A stretch of DNA of 64,000 nt from Emticicia fluvialis (GTDB lineage Bacteria; Bacteroidota; Bacteroidia; Cytophagales; Spirosomataceae), in assembly GCF_024793945.1 (NCBI RefSeq), contig NZ_JANUSD010000006.1:1-64000 (forward strand), written 5' to 3'. How positions within the stretch are numbered: the stretch's first letter is position 1; each line of letters begins with the position of its first letter. The notes beneath the pieces were generated by a model. It did not search any database, was not told where the DNA came from, and saw only the letters and a list, made by a program, of their open reading frames with translations. Shown piece by piece: positions 45,501-53,988 of this stretch. The translations under genes and the position numbers were made by a program.

Positions 45501-45545
45501 TAATTCTTCAACCCCTTTCCAATACCTTTTATTAGTATTCTCCAT
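42501..45545 (-). CDS. actB: Alternative complex III Fe-S subunit ActB
   Basis: I choose the ATG at 45545 over a TTG two codons upstream. The 1014-aa protein has a Tat-like region (HRRDFLKVLGFGLAAVSLAAC, with Cys as a possible lipid anchor), a large molybdopterin-enzyme-like domain that is expected to lack the cofactor, and a C-terminal ferredoxin domain. The latter shows CHGCGSCLVSCQAEN, CQHCSNAPCETVCP, CIGTRYCANNCPY and CSMCVQRI with CSQSCP, enough for four Fe-S clusters. It relays electrons from quinol toward the ActA hemes. Confidence 0.94.
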   Translation of the reverse strand: MENTNKRYWKGVEELKNDIEFVKNANREFNLDDIDTVEPTHRRDFLKVLGFGLAAVSLAACDAPVRKAIPYLNKPEDVEPGIPNWYASTYAEGGDYSSILVKTREGRPVKIEGNKMSSLTKGGVSARVHASVLSLYDNEKLKAPKKGTSDISWEDLDKEVVAGLSKGGNIRIVSNTILSPTFKKVIADFVAKYPTAKHVTYDANSASGLIQANAESFGQAVVPSYDFSKAKVMVGINADFLGTWISPDIFATQWAENRRLISGKGGKNDMSRHYQFETGMTITGASADYRSMIKPSQEGAVAIALYNKVAAALGGAVISGAAIEVQNLDKCAKDLVAAKGSALVVSGSNNPAVQTVVNALNSLLGSYGTTIDLSNPVYFRQGNDTEMNAFINEVKGGQVSSVLFLSNPVYDHIRGAELGEALSKVATSVSFAANADETAQRCKYIAPAPHYLESWGDAEPKKGFYSLIQPTISLIFNTRQAESSLLIWAGASGDYQAYLKSNWTKNILSGKSWVQALHDGVYEPGAGALATAASFGGNLAGAATAIAGIKGAGIELSAFESIAIGTGNQANNPWLQEMPDPISKVTWENTIAISQITAKEAGIDQGDWAKLTVGSKTIELPVLIQPGQAHGTVSVAIGYGRTAAGKAGNVGANVFPLVSNGQYWAGDVKLEKTKSGYTLAQTQTHNTVMGRESIIQESVLSEYVKNVKAGRFEPTLQTSDGIKKTNQITLWNGHEKKNHSWGMVIDLNLCHGCGSCLVSCQAENNIPVVGKAEVARAREMHWIRLDRYYSSDAPHEEGYSPSGFRAMEIASDNPEVVFQPMTCQHCSNAPCETVCPVLATTHSSEGLNQMTYNRCIGTRYCANNCPYKVRRFNWFKYFENDNFDYNMNNDLGRMVLNPDVTVRSRGVIEKCSMCVQRIQAGKLVAKKEKRRPVDGEIQTACSQSCPTNAIVFGDMLDPESAISKVLAVEKEGRAYHVLEEINTQPQISYLTKIRNKDKVKAAGVKEEAAHEAHS

Positions 45546-45648
45546 GAGCAAAAATGCTGATTTAAGTATTTATATGTTAAATCCTTGTTAAAGGGACTTA
45601 ATATCTTTGATTAATTTATTCTAAAACTTTACGTATTCGGTTTACAGA

Positions 45649-46896
45649 TTAATAGTGGCATCTTGCACACTCTAAACCACCGATATCAGAAACTTTCATT
45701 GTACCGTTACTTGCGGCATTGTGGGCTTCCATTAGCTTATCATAATAAGCGTTATCTTTACCATTTACCTCAGTTTTACGGTGACAATCAACACACCAGC
45801 CCATTGTAAGTGTGGCACGTTGTTGCACTACTTCCATTTTAGCTATCTCACCATGACAATTGTTGCAATCAAGACCGCCCACATTTGTGTGTTGCGCGTG
45901 GTTGAAATAAGCAAGGTCTGGCAAATTATGTACACGAACCCATTCAATTGGTTTGTTGGTTTCAATTGCCGTGTAAATCTTCTGGATTTCAGGCGACTCA
46001 CGCTTGATTGTGTTATGGCAGTTCATACAGATGTTAGCTGAAGGAATACCAGATTGTTTTCCTTTATAAACACCTGTGTGGCAATAAGCACAGTTGATTT
46101 TCATTTCACCGGCATGTAGTTTGTGAGAGAAAGAAATAGGTTGTTTAGGAGCATAGCCCTGATGAACACCTATACCATACAAACCGTCAAAGGTAGCTTT
46201 GGTAGCCAGTAACACAAACACCCAGATAATGGCTGAACGAACCGTTTTGTTAGAAACAATCTGCTTAATGCTCAATTGAATTTTCTCACCCGCTGACACC
46301 GCAGAACCTTCTGTGCCTTCTGTTGTACCGGTAAGCTTGTTTAACAACTGTAGAATACCCAACAAAGCAACCAGTACAAGACCCATGATTACCAGCAGGG
46401 CAATCATAATTACGGTTACAAACTTGCCGCTTCCGGTATCACCGGCAGTAGCAGTAGCAGTTGTACCACCACCGGAACCTGCCGTAGGAGCAGCCGGAGC
46501 AGAAGCAACTTTAACGTAATCAAGTATGGCGCGCACCTGCTCGTCAGTAAACGACGGGAAGGCGGTCATAGGAGTTTTGTTAAACTTTACGAAAAGCTCG
46601 TTTGCATACTTGTCGCCGCTTGCAATAACACCCATTGGGTTGTTAATCCATTTTTTAAGCCAGGCAAAGTCTCTGCGGGTTTCTACACCGGCCAGACCAG
46701 GCCCTACTACTTGCTCACTCGTCGGAGCATGACACTGCGCACAGTTTTCTTTGAATAATTTCTCTCCAAGTGCTGTGTCTCCTCCCCCTGCAGGTGCTGC
46801 TGCGGTAGCTGTTGAATCTTGTGCAAATGCGTTGCTGAAAGAAATGGTAACAACAACAGCAAGAGCTAAAAGTGATTTATAAAAATTACGAATCAT
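45649..46896 (-). CDS. actA: Alternative complex III multiheme cytochrome ActA with an extra N-terminal cytochrome c domain
   Basis: The 415-aa protein has a signal peptide (LLALAVVVTISFSNAFA), a class I cytochrome c domain with CAQCH at 52-56 and TAFPSFTDEQVRAILDYV, a Gly/Thr-rich linker, a membrane helix (about 164-190), and then the pentaheme domain with CAYCH, CMNCH, CNNCH, CVDCH and CARCH. Six heme motifs are therefore present, one more than the five of the core ActA domain. It is the first gene of the act-cox block and has a strong promoter. Confidence 0.93.
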   Translation of the reverse strand: MIRNFYKSLLALAVVVTISFSNAFAQDSTATAAAPAGGGDTALGEKLFKENCAQCHAPTSEQVVGPGLAGVETRRDFAWLKKWINNPMGVIASGDKYANELFVKFNKTPMTAFPSFTDEQVRAILDYVKVASAPAAPTAGSGGGTTATATAGDTGSGKFVTVIMIALLVIMGLVLVALLGILQLLNKLTGTTEGTEGSAVSAGEKIQLSIKQIVSNKTVRSAIIWVFVLLATKATFDGLYGIGVHQGYAPKQPISFSHKLHAGEMKINCAYCHTGVYKGKQSGIPSANICMNCHNTIKRESPEIQKIYTAIETNKPIEWVRVHNLPDLAYFNHAQHTNVGGLDCNNCHGEIAKMEVVQQRATLTMGWCVDCHRKTEVNGKDNAYYDKLMEAHNAASNGTMKVSDIGGLECARCHY

Positions 46897-46932
46897 ATTA
46901 TAAGTAAGTAGTATAACCTAATTTTCTGACTG

Positions 46933-46963
46933 CAAAACTACGCCAGTAATGTTTTCAATCAAA
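46933..46963 (-). promoter_or_regulatory. Promoter of the act-cox gene block
   Basis: On the minus strand a -33 TTTG (46963-46960) and a -7 TAGTTTTG (46940-46933) are separated by 19 bases, a full match to the Bacteroidota sigma-A-type consensus. The predicted transcription start is about 30 bases before the actA ATG at 46896. Confidence 0.75.
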
Positions 46964-47051
46964 TAGCTTTTTTAACTTTTTTTATTTTTTGCAGTAATTT
47001 AGAATAATTTTAAATAAAAACATAAAACACTGCAAATCAGCATTTTAACAA

Positions 47052-47102
47052 AAAATACCATTCCATGATTCACCCGTGCAGGGGTGCCTGGAATGGTATT
47101 TT
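47052..47102. terminator. Long hairpin upstream of actA
   Basis: A perfect 14-base-pair stem (AAAATACCATTCCA at 47052-47065 with its complement at 47089-47102) encloses a second hairpin, CACCC (47071-47075) with GGGTG (47082-47086). A- and T-runs flank the stem on both strands. It probably terminates the UbiA-like transcript that runs toward actA. Confidence 0.7.
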
Positions 47103-47424
47103 AGCAAGATTATACGCACAAAAGAAACGTATATTCATTCTTAAATGTTAATTTTTTTCAGTTTAGGTCAGGGTATTAATGTCGTGACAAATATACGGCC
47201 AAGGGCGCTCTGTTACAATAGTTTAATCATAAATTTCTAGCATTTTAATCCTGCTCGCTGGCAGTACTCTGTCTTCAGGCATCTGCAAAAGGCTTAAAAC
47301 CAGTGCGTTGTATTTTTACCTGTTATACGCAACTCAATGCATGCTGTATTTCTTTACAACAAAATAATTTGGCCTGCACTTCAAAAGTATATATACGCAC
47401 AAAGCTAAAACCGGCCAATCTCTC
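47103..47424. other. Gene-free stretch
   Basis: I see no credible gene, RNA or regulatory motif in this 322-base stretch between the hairpin and the UbiA-like gene. It contains no open frame of note and no promoter-like pair. Confidence 0.4.
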
Positions 47425-48342
47425 TTATCTTAGGTGTGTACTATCAAAATAATAGGCTAAAATTCCGCACAAGGCTTTTAAAAACATAAGCCCATCAATA
47501 ACTGTAAGATAAAAAAAGATGGTTCTTCGCTGTTTGAGCGCATAAGCCACCAGAATCATAGCCAGAAACGGAATCAAATTAAAAAGCAAACGGGTAACAG
47601 AAAACCCATTATAAATTGCAAAAGCAAGAAAACTGGCCATGCCAGCCAATGTAAGCGGCACAATGATACTGAAAATGGTAAACCGCAGCCCTTTGGCTAC
47701 TACAAAAGTTTTGATATTGTGATTGGCATCAGAAGCATAGTCTTTGATATCGAACATGATACAAAGCACTGAAACAAACATGAAGTTCTTTAGAAAAAGC
47801 CACCACCCGGTGGGGCTCATGCTTTGGTTGGTCTGATGCGTAATATGGTAAAACACCACAGGGGTAAGGGTTATTAAACCCGCCCAGGTAAAGCCTATGA
47901 TAAATGGCTTCAGCCACCCTATTCTTCTGAGATTAAAACTGCCCAAAAAACTTAAACCATAATAAAGCAGCGCGGCCAAAGGCGTAAGCAGCAATGGCCA
48001 TAGTTGCCCTTTGCTGATGCCCGTTAGGCCAAACCTGTATTTGTACAAAAAATACAGAAGTATGATACCACTGCTTATCAGACACAACCTCTGGCTATAA
48101 AGAACGTAAACTCTGTACTGAATAAACCAACGGGTTCTGGGGTTTCTGGACGTCTTAATTGACGGGTCTTTTATGTACGCCAGCGTATAAAACCAGACAG
48201 TAATCGTAAATACCAGAACATAAAACAAGGGTGGGTTTAAAGAATAATTTTGCTGCAAAGAAGCCTCAATAGCCAATGCCACTGCACAAATGCCATAAAA
48301 ATAGTTTCCGAAGAAAACTGTTTTGATAATAGACTGAAACAT
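47425..48342 (-). CDS. UbiA-superfamily prenyltransferase-like membrane protein
   Basis: A 305-aa membrane protein of about nine helices. The second Asp-rich motif of UbiA enzymes is visible as MFDIKDYASDANHNIKTF; the first is weak (AYIKDPSIKTSRNPRTRW, where NDxxD is expected), so activity is uncertain. It might act on an isoprenoid acceptor such as a quinone or pigment precursor. It is a single gene, separated from actA by the long hairpin. Confidence 0.65.
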   Translation of the reverse strand: MFQSIIKTVFFGNYFYGICAVALAIEASLQQNYSLNPPLFYVLVFTITVWFYTLAYIKDPSIKTSRNPRTRWFIQYRVYVLYSQRLCLISSGIILLYFLYKYRFGLTGISKGQLWPLLLTPLAALLYYGLSFLGSFNLRRIGWLKPFIIGFTWAGLITLTPVVFYHITHQTNQSMSPTGWWLFLKNFMFVSVLCIMFDIKDYASDANHNIKTFVVAKGLRFTIFSIIVPLTLAGMASFLAFAIYNGFSVTRLLFNLIPFLAMILVAYALKQRRTIFFYLTVIDGLMFLKALCGILAYYFDSTHLR

Positions 48343-48567
48343 TAGACCGGCTAAATAATAAAACAGTTAATAAATGCCTGCGGGGCAATTCAGTTTCTGA
48401 CCCAAACAACTGGAATACCCAGGTAAAGATAGTTGCTTTTGTAAGAAAACAAATGTCATAAACTTATAAATTGCCCATACACTCTGTTTGCTGTTGAAGC
48501 AAAACCATAAACCTATAACCCCGCTGCAACGGGTGCTACTACCGGCTTACAATAAATTATAAACTAA

Positions 48568-48595
48568 AAAGAGCGCACCCGAAAGCACGTTCTTT
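48568..48595 (-). terminator. Terminator downstream of the DUF4136 gene
   Basis: AAAGAGCGCAC (48568-48578) and GCACGTTCTTT (48585-48595) pair with wobble or single mismatches around a 6-base loop; on the minus strand the hairpin ends in a T-run. It lies 36 bases after the DUF4136 stop. Confidence 0.5.
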
Positions 48596-48630
48596 AAAAC
48601 CAACTAAACCCCATTGAATGCCGATACCAC

Positions 48631-49197
48631 TTAAGATACCGGATACTTCTTCATTATTTTGGCTACTCCTTTTTCAATCTGCCTGTCAAGTTTTTGGTTA
48701 TTGATAGCAGACGAAATACTACCCTGCCATACCAGCTTATTGGTTTTGGCATCAATGGCATCAATTACCAGTGTACCCTCAGTGTAGGTGTATGGCGATG
48801 AATACCCCCCACCCCAGTATCCCATGTTATAAGGTACAATGAAACGGCCAATACGGGTGTATCCTATCATTGGGTAGGCTCCGCCATAACTAAAGCCACG
48901 GGTGGTTTCTTTCTCGGCATTCGTATGAAACCTCAACAACAAATCCGGTTGGCTGGTATCAATACTCAAGCCTTTGCTTAGCAAAGCCTGGTCAACATCC
49001 GTCTGAATTTTCTTGCTTACCAGTTCATTATTATATAATGGATTATTCGTCCGTATATCCGGCTCAACCCAGGCAAAAGTTCTGAACTTACTAAAATCGG
49101 CCGAAGGGTCTTTATGTGTAATAACCTGTGCGTCGGCACCTGAGATGCCCAGCCCAATCATCCCGATCAGCAGGGCTATGTTCAATAGGCTTTTCAT
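48631..49197 (-). CDS. Exported DUF4136 protein
   Basis: The 188-aa protein has a signal peptide (LLNIALLIGMIGLGISGADA) and the DUF4136 pattern: DPSADFSKFRTFAWVEP, DVDQALLSKGL, PDLLLRFHTN, GTLVIDAIDAKTNKLVWQGS and the helical end. Unlike many members, it has no lipobox Cys. These proteins are envelope-associated and of unknown function. A Gly/Tyr-rich loop (YNMGYWGGGYSSPYTYTEG) lies in the middle. Confidence 0.82.
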   Translation of the reverse strand: MKSLLNIALLIGMIGLGISGADAQVITHKDPSADFSKFRTFAWVEPDIRTNNPLYNNELVSKKIQTDVDQALLSKGLSIDTSQPDLLLRFHTNAEKETTRGFSYGGAYPMIGYTRIGRFIVPYNMGYWGGGYSSPYTYTEGTLVIDAIDAKTNKLVWQGSISSAINNQKLDRQIEKGVAKIMKKYPVS

Positions 49198-49441
49198 CTT
49201 TTAAAAATTGTTTGTTCTGAATGATTGAAAACAACTTTTAGACAGCCCACGGTAAAAAAAGTAAATTACTACCTGCATTAAAATTTGTTAAAAAAATAAG
49301 CAGACTCAAACATAAAAAAGCAACAGATTAAACCAGTAAAATTGTTTTTGTAGATACCATTTAATCAAAAATTCAGGGTGAAAGATATGAACTCTAAGAA
49401 TTTTTATTATTTTTGATTACAATTGCCAAACCAGAACTTAT

Positions 49442-49648
49442 ATGATTTTTAAAATTCAAATTAGCACTGATTTTGATAATCATCTTGAAAAGAGCTTTAC
49501 CTATAGCCGTGAGCTTTTAACTTTCGACCTCCACACTGTGCCGATTGTAAAATCCACACTAGATTCAGACACCACATTGAGTAATTACCCTGAATACGTT
49601 TCGTATAACCACACCCTTGAGGGCCAAAGGCCTTACCAGTATTCTTAA
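49442..49648 (+). CDS. Short hypothetical protein (68 aa)
   Basis: I do not recognise this product. The frame starts at an ATG 26 bases after a -7-like TATTTTTG (49408-49415) and has no membrane segment or cysteine. The composition is ordinary and codon use resembles neighbouring genes, so it may be real, but it could also be chance. Confidence 0.3.
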   Translation: MIFKIQISTDFDNHLEKSFTYSRELLTFDLHTVPIVKSTLDSDTTLSNYPEYVSYNHTLEGQRPYQYS

Positions 49649-49709
49649 GTGGTATTCCATACAACCAAAGTTAAAAATTTAAATCAGGTTTATTTTTAAT
49701 TCAATTACT

Positions 49710-50120
49710 ATGGAAAACATCTACCTTAATCACTGGGCAGTGCTGGCTTGTGCTGTCTTAAGCCTTGCCTTGGGTGCCTTATGGTATTCACCGCTTATGT
49801 TTCTAAACGGCTGGAAAACGGCCAATAATCTGACAGATGAGCAACTGAGAGCTAACAATCCGGCAAAAACCTTCGGCATTACTTTTGTGCTGGCGCTGAT
49901 AACGAGCTATAATCTGGCGTTTTTTCTGGGAGACGACAAAACCGATATGGCATGGGGCGCTACGGCAGGCTTTTTAACCGGTTTTGGTTTCTGTAGTGCC
50001 ATTTTTACAATTGTTGCTTTGTTCGAACTACGTTCGCTTAAATACATCCTCATTAATGGTGGATACATAACTGTTTACTATACCCTGGCCGGTCTTATTC
50101 TGGGTGCCTGGAGGGGCTAA
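49710..50120 (+). CDS. DUF1761 membrane protein
   Basis: A 136-aa protein with four helices: NHWAVLACAVLSLALGALWY, ITFVLALITSYNLAFFL, WGATAGFLTGFGFCSAIFTI and GGYITVYYTLAGLILGAW. The opening helix with ALGALWYSPLMF and the following KTANNLTDEQL are typical for DUF1761. The function is unknown. It is a single gene, convergent with the acetyltransferase gene. Confidence 0.82.
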   Translation: MENIYLNHWAVLACAVLSLALGALWYSPLMFLNGWKTANNLTDEQLRANNPAKTFGITFVLALITSYNLAFFLGDDKTDMAWGATAGFLTGFGFCSAIFTIVALFELRSLKYILINGGYITVYYTLAGLILGAWRG

Positions 50121-50273
50121 GTATCGTTTTACATAAGCATATTTAAAAAACACCATCGCACATTGCAAGGGGTAAACGTAATTCATTAATAACTAAAACC
50201 TCTTGCTTTGCGCTAAAAAACAGTCACCCGGGTCTACCGGAAGCACCCTGCTGATTATTGTTAAAACCGATAC

Positions 50274-50699
50274 TCAGCAATACTCAAATATTATATAGAT
50301 TCCTTCCACCGATATCCCTTTCTTTTTTTGTACAAATCCACATTTTTTATAGAATGCTATAGCCGCCTGGTTGGCCTGCAGGCATTTCAGAGTAATTGGG
50401 GTCTTTAATTGCTGAATCATGGCATCAACCATCAATTTTCCAACTCCCATTTTCTGATATGACAAATGGACATAAATATGGTGTATAAAGCTATCAGGCT
50501 CATAGGCAGAAATAAACCCAACTATTACCTCATCAATAAACGCAACAAGGGTGTATTCACCCTGGGTATCGGTGTCGTAAGATTCTAATTGATAATGGCT
50601 GGTATTTAACCAGGTAAAGGTAGCCTTTCTTACCTGCATGTATAATTCTCTTAAAGCAGGTAAATCTTTCAATTGAAATGCTTCTATTTTTACTTTCAA
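50274..50699 (-). CDS. GNAT-family N-acetyltransferase
   Basis: A 141-aa GNAT protein. The acetyl-CoA-binding motif A is IHHIYVHLSYQKMGVGKLMVD (Q-x3-G-x-G/K) and motif B is CLQANQAAIAFYKKCGFV. Its target cannot be predicted. It is a single gene with no signal peptide and normal family length. Confidence 0.84.
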   Translation of the reverse strand: MKVKIEAFQLKDLPALRELYMQVRKATFTWLNTSHYQLESYDTDTQGEYTLVAFIDEVIVGFISAYEPDSFIHHIYVHLSYQKMGVGKLMVDAMIQQLKTPITLKCLQANQAAIAFYKKCGFVQKKKGISVEGIYIIFEYC

Positions 50700-50856
50700 A
50701 GTCTTTTAATTTTTTATTTCGGGATTGTCGCCAAAACTATTATGGTTTTTTGAATTTGCCAAACATCGCTTTCCAGTATTTTGAATATTTAATACCTCTG
50801 CAATGGCGTAGGCATAATTTTTATTAATTTAGCTTTATAACAACAGCACAACAGAT

Positions 50857-51516
50857 ATGAACGAAGAACTACTGAAAGAAATAGCAGCCCAACTGCGCCA
50901 GCCGCATGGCGAAATGGGCAATGAAATGGGCGACAGAATGAACCAGAGTAATGCCCTGATGAACCGCTTTGTCATTAAAAACCTTAATGCGGCTCCCGGT
51001 GATGCCGTTCTTGAAATAGGCATGGGGAACGGCTTTTTTGTAAATGAAATACTCAACAATAACCACGCGATTGTCTACACCGGTTGCGACTTCTCTGAAG
51101 CCATGGTTACAAGGGCTATACAACTCAATGAAACTTTGATAAACCAAGGGCAGGCGACATTCAAATTAGCCAGCGCCAACGATTTACCTTTTGATGCTGA
51201 AAGCTTTGATAAGGTTTTTACCGTAAACACCATCTATTTCTGGGATAACCCAACAAGTGTATTGAATGAAGTAAAGCGTATAATGAAACCAACTGCGCAA
51301 TTGCTGATAACGCTGAGGCCAAGGTCTGTAATGGAAAAATATCCGTTTACCAGATTCGGCTTTACTATGTATAGTGCTGATGAACTAACGGCTTTGCTAC
51401 TGGCAAACGGTCTTTCGGTAATCTATATACTGGAAGAAAACGAACCAGATCAGGAAATGGCAGGAGAAGTGATTAAGTCTTCTTCAATGATTGTCTGTGC
51501 ACAAAAAAACAATTGA
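50857..51516 (+). CDS. SAM-dependent methyltransferase, class I
   Basis: A 219-aa protein with motif I VLEIGMGNGFFVNEIL, motif II YTGCDFSEAMVTRA, the segment LPFDAESFDKVFTVNTIYFW and the post-motif VKRIMKPTAQLLITLRP, a Methyltransf_11-type arrangement. The substrate is unknown. The start at 50857 is preceded by an A-rich region. It lies alone on the plus strand. Confidence 0.85.
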   Translation: MNEELLKEIAAQLRQPHGEMGNEMGDRMNQSNALMNRFVIKNLNAAPGDAVLEIGMGNGFFVNEILNNNHAIVYTGCDFSEAMVTRAIQLNETLINQGQATFKLASANDLPFDAESFDKVFTVNTIYFWDNPTSVLNEVKRIMKPTAQLLITLRPRSVMEKYPFTRFGFTMYSADELTALLLANGLSVIYILEENEPDQEMAGEVIKSSSMIVCAQKNN

Positions 51517-51610
51517 TATACCTCTCAGCTAACCCACCATACGATTTGCAGCCTGGGATGGCTGAAAGCCGAAAAATTATCTGACCGATAGCCTTACAAA
51601 AACAATTATT

Positions 51611-51618
51611 TACCTTTG
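51611..51618 (+). promoter_or_regulatory. -7 promoter element upstream of the 147-aa protein gene
   Basis: TACCTTTG matches TAnnTTTG and lies 32 bases before the start at 51650. No TTTG occurs at the -33 distance. Confidence 0.4.
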
Positions 51619-51649
51619 ATGTAGATTTGAAGGTTTAAGCAAAAAAAAT

Positions 51650-52093
51650 ATGATCCTTAACTTATTAATATCGTTGCTACTCATTCACGCCGGTGAGCAT
51701 CCGTCTGTAAACAACTTAATAAATGTAAAGGCAAATGCAACCAGTGTGGCTACACTCCAACGGCATGCACTTAAAGACACCACTTTTACCCTTAAAATTG
51801 AAAACGATAAGCGAGTAGTTGACAATGCCCTGAAGGCCAGACTAACAAAAGAAATAAAAACAGCTATTGTGGCCAATAAGCTTAAAAAACCTTACAAACT
51901 GGCAATGGGCTTTACTCGTGGTGCCCGGGATGTGGAGACCTTTCTGTTTGGCGAGCAGCTATTCTACTCTCTGGCCGAGAGTGGCTTTACAATTAATGGC
52001 AAACCCATTGAGTTACCTGATGCAAAACCAAACCCCATACCGCAGATAAAAGTCATAGACAATATAATATACGTGGTGCTGTCTAAAATGTAA
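51650..52093 (+). CDS. Uncharacterised exported protein (147 aa)
   Basis: I do not recognise this protein. The N-terminal ILNLLISLLLIHAGEH could be a signal peptide or anchor. The rest is basic and helical-strand mixed (RLTKEIKTAIVANKL, GFTRGARDVETFLFGEQLFY). It starts 33 bases before the stop of nothing related and ends 32 bases before the esterase start, so the two may be co-transcribed. Confidence 0.5.
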   Translation: MILNLLISLLLIHAGEHPSVNNLINVKANATSVATLQRHALKDTTFTLKIENDKRVVDNALKARLTKEIKTAIVANKLKKPYKLAMGFTRGARDVETFLFGEQLFYSLAESGFTINGKPIELPDAKPNPIPQIKVIDNIIYVVLSKM

Positions 52094-52125
52094 CCTGTCT
52101 GATGCTTTACTATTTTATAACGTCT

Positions 52126-52983
52126 ATGAAAATTCTAAAAACCCTGCTTTTAATATGCCTGCGTCTTGGTTTGTTGGCTCAGTCAGAAACCAGCACGCTT
52201 AAACCTTTTGTATTAGGGTACATTGATGAAATCAACTCAGTACAACTGGGAGAGAAAAGGATTTTGAACATTTATCTGCCAGAAGGTTATTCAAAAACAG
52301 ACACCACCCACTACCCTGTTGTTTATCTGCTTGATGGCTCTTATGATGAAGATTTTATTCATGTAACAGGCCTTTATCAGTTCAATAACTTCTCATGGAT
52401 TAACCGCGTACCAAAATCAATTATAGTAGGTATAGCCAATGTAGACAGGAGAAGAGATTTTACATATCCAACTACGATTCAGAAAGAAAAAGATAGTTTT
52501 ACAACCGCCGGGAAGTCCGCCCGGTTTATAGGTTTCATAGAAAAAGAACTGCAACCTTATATTACAAAAAAATATAATGCCGGTGGGTCAAAAACCATTA
52601 TCGGGCAATCGCTGGGTGGTTTGCTGGCAACAGAAATTCTTCTTAAGAAACCTGCCCTGTTTAATCAGTATATCATTATCAGCCCAAGTATATGGTGGGA
52701 CAACGGCTCATTGCTTGAACTGGACTCAGACATTCTGAAACCTAACTTTAACCAGCCGCTAAAGGTATATATCGGCGTTGGTAAAGAGGGGCTGGCGCCG
52801 TCTGAAACCCCAAGGATAATGGAAGTAGATGCCAACCTGCTGGTTGAAAAACTGAAAAAAGCGACAAACAAAAATCTGCATGTATATTTTGATTATCTGC
52901 CTCAGGAAGACCACGCCACTATTACGCACCAAGCCGTTTTTAACGCTTTGCGCTTGTTGAATCCGGTTACTGATAAAAACTGA
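52126..52983 (+). CDS. Alpha/beta-hydrolase esterase (IroE/Fes-like)
   Basis: I choose the ATG at 52126, which gives a signal peptide (MKILKTLLLICLRLGLLAQ). The 285-aa protein is a D-like putative esterase: YPVVYLLDGSYDEDFIHV, nucleophile elbow TIIGQSLGGLLATEIL with GQSLG, ISPSIWWDNGSL, and the catalytic His in QEDHATITHQAVF. Relatives hydrolyse siderophore or carboxylic esters in the periplasm. The substrate here is not known. Confidence 0.83.
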   Translation: MKILKTLLLICLRLGLLAQSETSTLKPFVLGYIDEINSVQLGEKRILNIYLPEGYSKTDTTHYPVVYLLDGSYDEDFIHVTGLYQFNNFSWINRVPKSIIVGIANVDRRRDFTYPTTIQKEKDSFTTAGKSARFIGFIEKELQPYITKKYNAGGSKTIIGQSLGGLLATEILLKKPALFNQYIIISPSIWWDNGSLLELDSDILKPNFNQPLKVYIGVGKEGLAPSETPRIMEVDANLLVEKLKKATNKNLHVYFDYLPQEDHATITHQAVFNALRLLNPVTDKN

Positions 52984-53016
52984 ATTTTAAATCGTTGATT
53001 AATCTCTTACCTTATT

Positions 53017-53784
53017 TTAATCGGCAAGGAAGGTCATTAAATAGCTTATGATTTCTTTGCGCTGTGGCTCGGTTGCATCCTCGTCCATATCATTATGAAT
53101 AGTAGCCGGCAGTTTAATAACCGTCATTTTGTATTTCTTTTGTTCTTCTGCTGTTGGCAAAACACCCTCATCTGCGGGTTGGTCGCTTGACCGTAATGAA
53201 TAAACCCTGGGCTTTGTTGTACGCGGCAGTTCCATTCTGCGGTTATCCAGAGTAACAATCTTGCTAATTAAATGTGGGTACTTATGCGCAAACAAAGCTG
53301 TCATGTCTCCACCGTTAGAATGCCCCACTAAAATTACGTGCTTAAAGTCAAGATGCGGACTCCTTTTTTTAAGTTCACTCAAAACAAAAAGTAGGTTAGC
53401 TGCACCCCTTTCCCAATTAGAACGCCTTACCACTTGTGGTTTACCGGTTAGTGGCAAAAGGCTGTCGGTAGGCAGTTCATGCTGTACACTAGCTACCAGG
53501 TAACCCTCTGATGCCAGATGATGAGTCAGGTAATTATACGCCAGATTAGCGCCTCCTTTGTTTTCGCCATAACCATGGCTGAAAATAACCAATCTCTGAT
53601 GTTTAACCTTAACAGCAGGTGTAAAAAATGCTATAGGAATTACCCTTTTACGGGCAGTATCAAACCATCTGACGGTGTCAAGCTTTACCTCAAAATTCTT
53701 TTGAGCCAGTAAAACAGAAGAAAATGCAGAAAAAAAGAAAGCTAGTATAAATGCAGCAAAGCTTTGGTGATGGTTGTTTTTCAT
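53017..53784 (-). CDS. Exported alpha/beta hydrolase
   Basis: A 255-aa protein with a signal peptide (FAAFILAFFFSAFSSVLLA) and the hydrolase core: LVIFSHGYGENKGGANLAYN for the oxyanion region, VILVGHSNGGDMTALFA as the nucleophile elbow (GHSNGG), and a late Asp/His pair (HNDMDEDA). It resembles platelet-activating-factor acetylhydrolase/lipase-type enzymes. It is convergent with the esterase gene; 33 bases separate the stops. Confidence 0.82.
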   Translation of the reverse strand: MKNNHHQSFAAFILAFFFSAFSSVLLAQKNFEVKLDTVRWFDTARKRVIPIAFFTPAVKVKHQRLVIFSHGYGENKGGANLAYNYLTHHLASEGYLVASVQHELPTDSLLPLTGKPQVVRRSNWERGAANLLFVLSELKKRSPHLDFKHVILVGHSNGGDMTALFAHKYPHLISKIVTLDNRRMELPRTTKPRVYSLRSSDQPADEGVLPTAEEQKKYKMTVIKLPATIHNDMDEDATEPQRKEIISYLMTFLAD

Positions 53785-53943
53785 TAAGCACGTTTTTCGT
53801 GCAATTTATGAATTATCCAAAGAGTCTTACAGAGTGCTTCAAAGAAAATTGCTAGGCAGAAACCTTGTCATTCCCCTTTCAATCTTAAATGGTCTTCCAT
53901 GACCGTTCAAATAATTTTACGGCACAAGAACTATAACATGATA

Positions 53944-53951
53944 TAGTTTTG
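53944..53951 (+). promoter_or_regulatory. -7 promoter element of the beta-lactamase-like gene
   Basis: TAGTTTTG matches TAnnTTTG, 37 bases before the start at 53989. A T-rich segment but no exact TTTG is present near -33. Confidence 0.45.
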
Positions 53952-53988
53952 CCAGATATTTTAATCATAAAAGTTTCACCCTATTGTT

